In this document: positions 58,901-61,900 of the stretch, piece after piece
How the letters are laid out: each line of letters begins with the position of its first letter
How positions within the stretch are numbered: the first letter of the stretch is position 1
DNA from: CAYVIB01 sp964451365
Lineage (GTDB): Bacteria; Pseudomonadota; Gammaproteobacteria; Pseudomonadales; Cellvibrionaceae
NCBI GenBank assembly: GCA_964451365.1
Contig: CAYVIB010000023.1
Coordinates: forward strand, 26,530 to 90,529
Direction of reading: 5' to 3'
DNA: 64,000 nucleotides
The notes under the pieces: model-generated
What the model saw: the letters and a program-made list of their open reading frames with translations, nothing else
What the model was told of the DNA's origin: nothing
Database searches by the model: none
Made by a program: the position numbers and the translations under genes

Positions 58901-61900
58901 GTCGCTGCAAATGAATTCGGCGGAAAGCGAAGGATTCAATACCCATCTGGAGCTTTTTGATGATCAGGGCAACCTTGTGCGGTCGGATGTGGCGAACCTC
59001 ATAACGCAGATTCCACATGATGTGGAAGAGTTGCGCCTGGTGGCGACCGTATCCGATGCCTACGGCAATGAGCAGATGGCCGAGTACGCGATAAAAGTCA
59101 TCGATGGCTTTGAACTGTTGCCGCATTCCGGGGCGTTGAATTTCGACGTCATGCTGCCCAACGTGGACAACGCCTACGTGGCCACCGGACGTGTACTGCG
59201 GGACGTGAACGGTAACGCATTAAAAACACTCGACGCCGATATCACCGCCATGTCGGTCCTGGGCGACCGGATATTGCTGGCCCTGGCCGATTTACGTTTC
59301 GTTATCCTGGACCCGGCGGAGAATTACCAAGTCGTCGGTACCCATCCGGTGTCGGCGCCCGTGGCGGACCTGGCCTTGCGTAACCAACGAATTCTCGCCA
59401 GCGTGGGTGGCACGCTGCAGGGCTTCCACATTGAAGGAAATGTCATTGAAGACGCCGTCATTACAGATCTGGAAACGGGCAACTTATTTAGTGTCGAGGA
59501 CAATGTCCGGGATATCGCACTCAATGAAAACGGTTTCGTGGTACTGTTGGACGAGTCCGTACTCTGGCTTGACCGGGATTTCAGAACCGGCTTGCCGCAA
59601 GCCCTGATTATCGAAGACGCCCTTGCCATGGCAGTTTCAAATGGCTTCGTTTATGTCACCACAGTGACGGGACAGCTCTATACGGCCGACAGTGCGGCTG
59701 ATTTTACTATCGAGCCCGAACTGAATGTTGTTGCGGAAAAACTGATCCCTTTCGGACGTTACCTGTTGGCCCTCGCGCGGGCAGGTAATACGGTTCAATT
59801 CCTTGATGTAACTAATCCCAAACAGATTGAATCGGTCGGCCGTGTCGGTGCGGATGTGTCGCTATCTTCGAATGCGCTCCTGTTTGGTGGCAAGCTCTAT
59901 ACAGGCAACGCCTCGGGCGACATCCTGGAAATCACTTCAAGCCCGTCCGGGTCATCCGGCAGTGCCGATCCGCTTTATATTTCGACCAATCCAAAAGGAT
60001 TCGCTGGAGACATTGCCATCCACAACGGCCGCATTGTGGTGGCATTGGAGCAATACGGGGCGCAACTGCTCGAATATCGGGGTAGCCAGTGGATCGAAAA
60101 CCGCTACCCATCCCAGCCATACACGGTGGCAAGTCACCTGGTGGAACTTGACGGGGATACGGTCTTCCTGGGACAGCGGGACCGACGGGTGGTGGTTGCA
60201 ATTGACGGGGATGCTTTTTTCAATACGCCAGGCTCTGTTAAAGAGCGGGTTGTATTCGACCAACTGGCTGCGCAGCACCTCGCTCTCACACCGACCAAAG
60301 TGATCGCCACTGTCGGTAACCAGATCCATATGGCAAGCAAGGCGGATTTCAATCTGAAAGATATAATTGAAATTCCGGTGGGCGAAAACATTGTCAGTCT
60401 TGCCACGCATAACGAAACGCTGTTCGTAGCGACCGACAACAACCGACTGTACCGCATATTGCCCGGAGACCTGCCCATTGACCGCTACACCTATGTGCGT
60501 GAATCTATCGTCGATGGCGCCGCCGGCGATATCGAATTGCTTGCAAGCTCCGGGGATTTCCTCTTCTTCGTTTCGGACTCGAATATTCACAAGCTGGATC
60601 TGAACACCTTTGCCGATACCATGTTGAGCATTGGTAATGCGCAGAATATTTCCGCTCTGGCGTATGCGAACGGCTATGTGTGGCTGGCGGATCAGTCTGC
60701 GACGGAATTGCGGCTACGGGCAATTGATGTGCAGAGCTGGACTTTCAGCCCCTACAGTCTTACACCATCAGCGCCGGTGACACGGATTTCCGGTAGCAAT
60801 GGTTTAATGGCAGTGGCCCAGGGTAGCCAGGGCGTTGCGGTTTTCTCGCTCGTGGGCGAACTTCATGGCAGCAATCCGGCGCTGCTCAGCCCGACCGCAA
60901 GCGAAGTGTATGTCCAAGGCAACAATATACGACTTTCACTGACAGACACGCACAAGGTCAATTCGGTCCGTTACTTCATTAACGATGTGCCGGCGGGTGG
61001 AACCAACCTGTCGCCCTTTGACATGGAGACACTGGTTCCGCCGAATCTGCGCAATGGCCAGCCATTTAATGTCACCGCGTGGATCGAAACCATCGACGGC
61101 GCAATCATTCAGTCCAAGGCACGGGAAGTGTTGCTGCAGGGAGAGGATATACCAGCCAACGGTTTCAACGTGGTGCTGGTCCATCCGCAGGAAGACCAAG
61201 CTACTTACATCCCGAAGCCGCTGGAGATTCGCGCGGAAGTCAGGGATAGTTCACAACCGATTTACCAGGTCGAATACTACGAACTGGATACACCGGATTC
61301 GCCTCCGAAAATCATCGGCAAGCACTTTGGTCCCGAGTTTGTTATCTACCGCGACTATGGTCTTGAGGACAGCGGTAAATACATACAAGTTCGCGCCATC
61401 GATGTGTTCGGCAGGCATACCGAATCGGATCCGGTCCGTTTCATCCGTAGGGAAGATACGGAGCAGCCGGTCATTAGCCCGTTCACTATCGACGGTCCCG
61501 TACTTAACGAAACCGAAATCGTCGCGGAGCACGATTTCGATATCAGCATGGCGGTTACCGACGCGGAAAGCGGAATCGAAAGTGCGATCCTGCGTCGCAA
61601 TGGGGTAATTATTGCGGCGGCGTTTGAAGACGGCGCGCTAACTTACACCGAAACCACTGCCGAGGTCGGCGATCAGCTTACCTATGAATTGACCGCGATG
61701 GACAAGGCTGGAAACCCGGCAGTGATCAGCCAGACTTATACAATCATCGAAGACACAGAACCTTCGATAGACGTATTCACCACGTCTTCGCCCACCATTA
61801 TCGAACAGGGCAGCATTGGCGTTACTTATAATGTGAGCGATATAGTGCAGGTAAGCAAGGTGGAGGTTATCTGGAATGGTTTCTCCACCATCCATGAGCC

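Noticed and set aside
32123..61608. Numerous 60-210 codon plus-strand frames within the giant gene region (e.g. 60985-61608, 59827-60303)
   Set aside because: Almost all are in the +1-shifted frame of the giant gene (a few short early ones in the other), have Ser/Arg-rich non-protein-like composition, and lack ribosome binding sites. They are shadows of the real frame.
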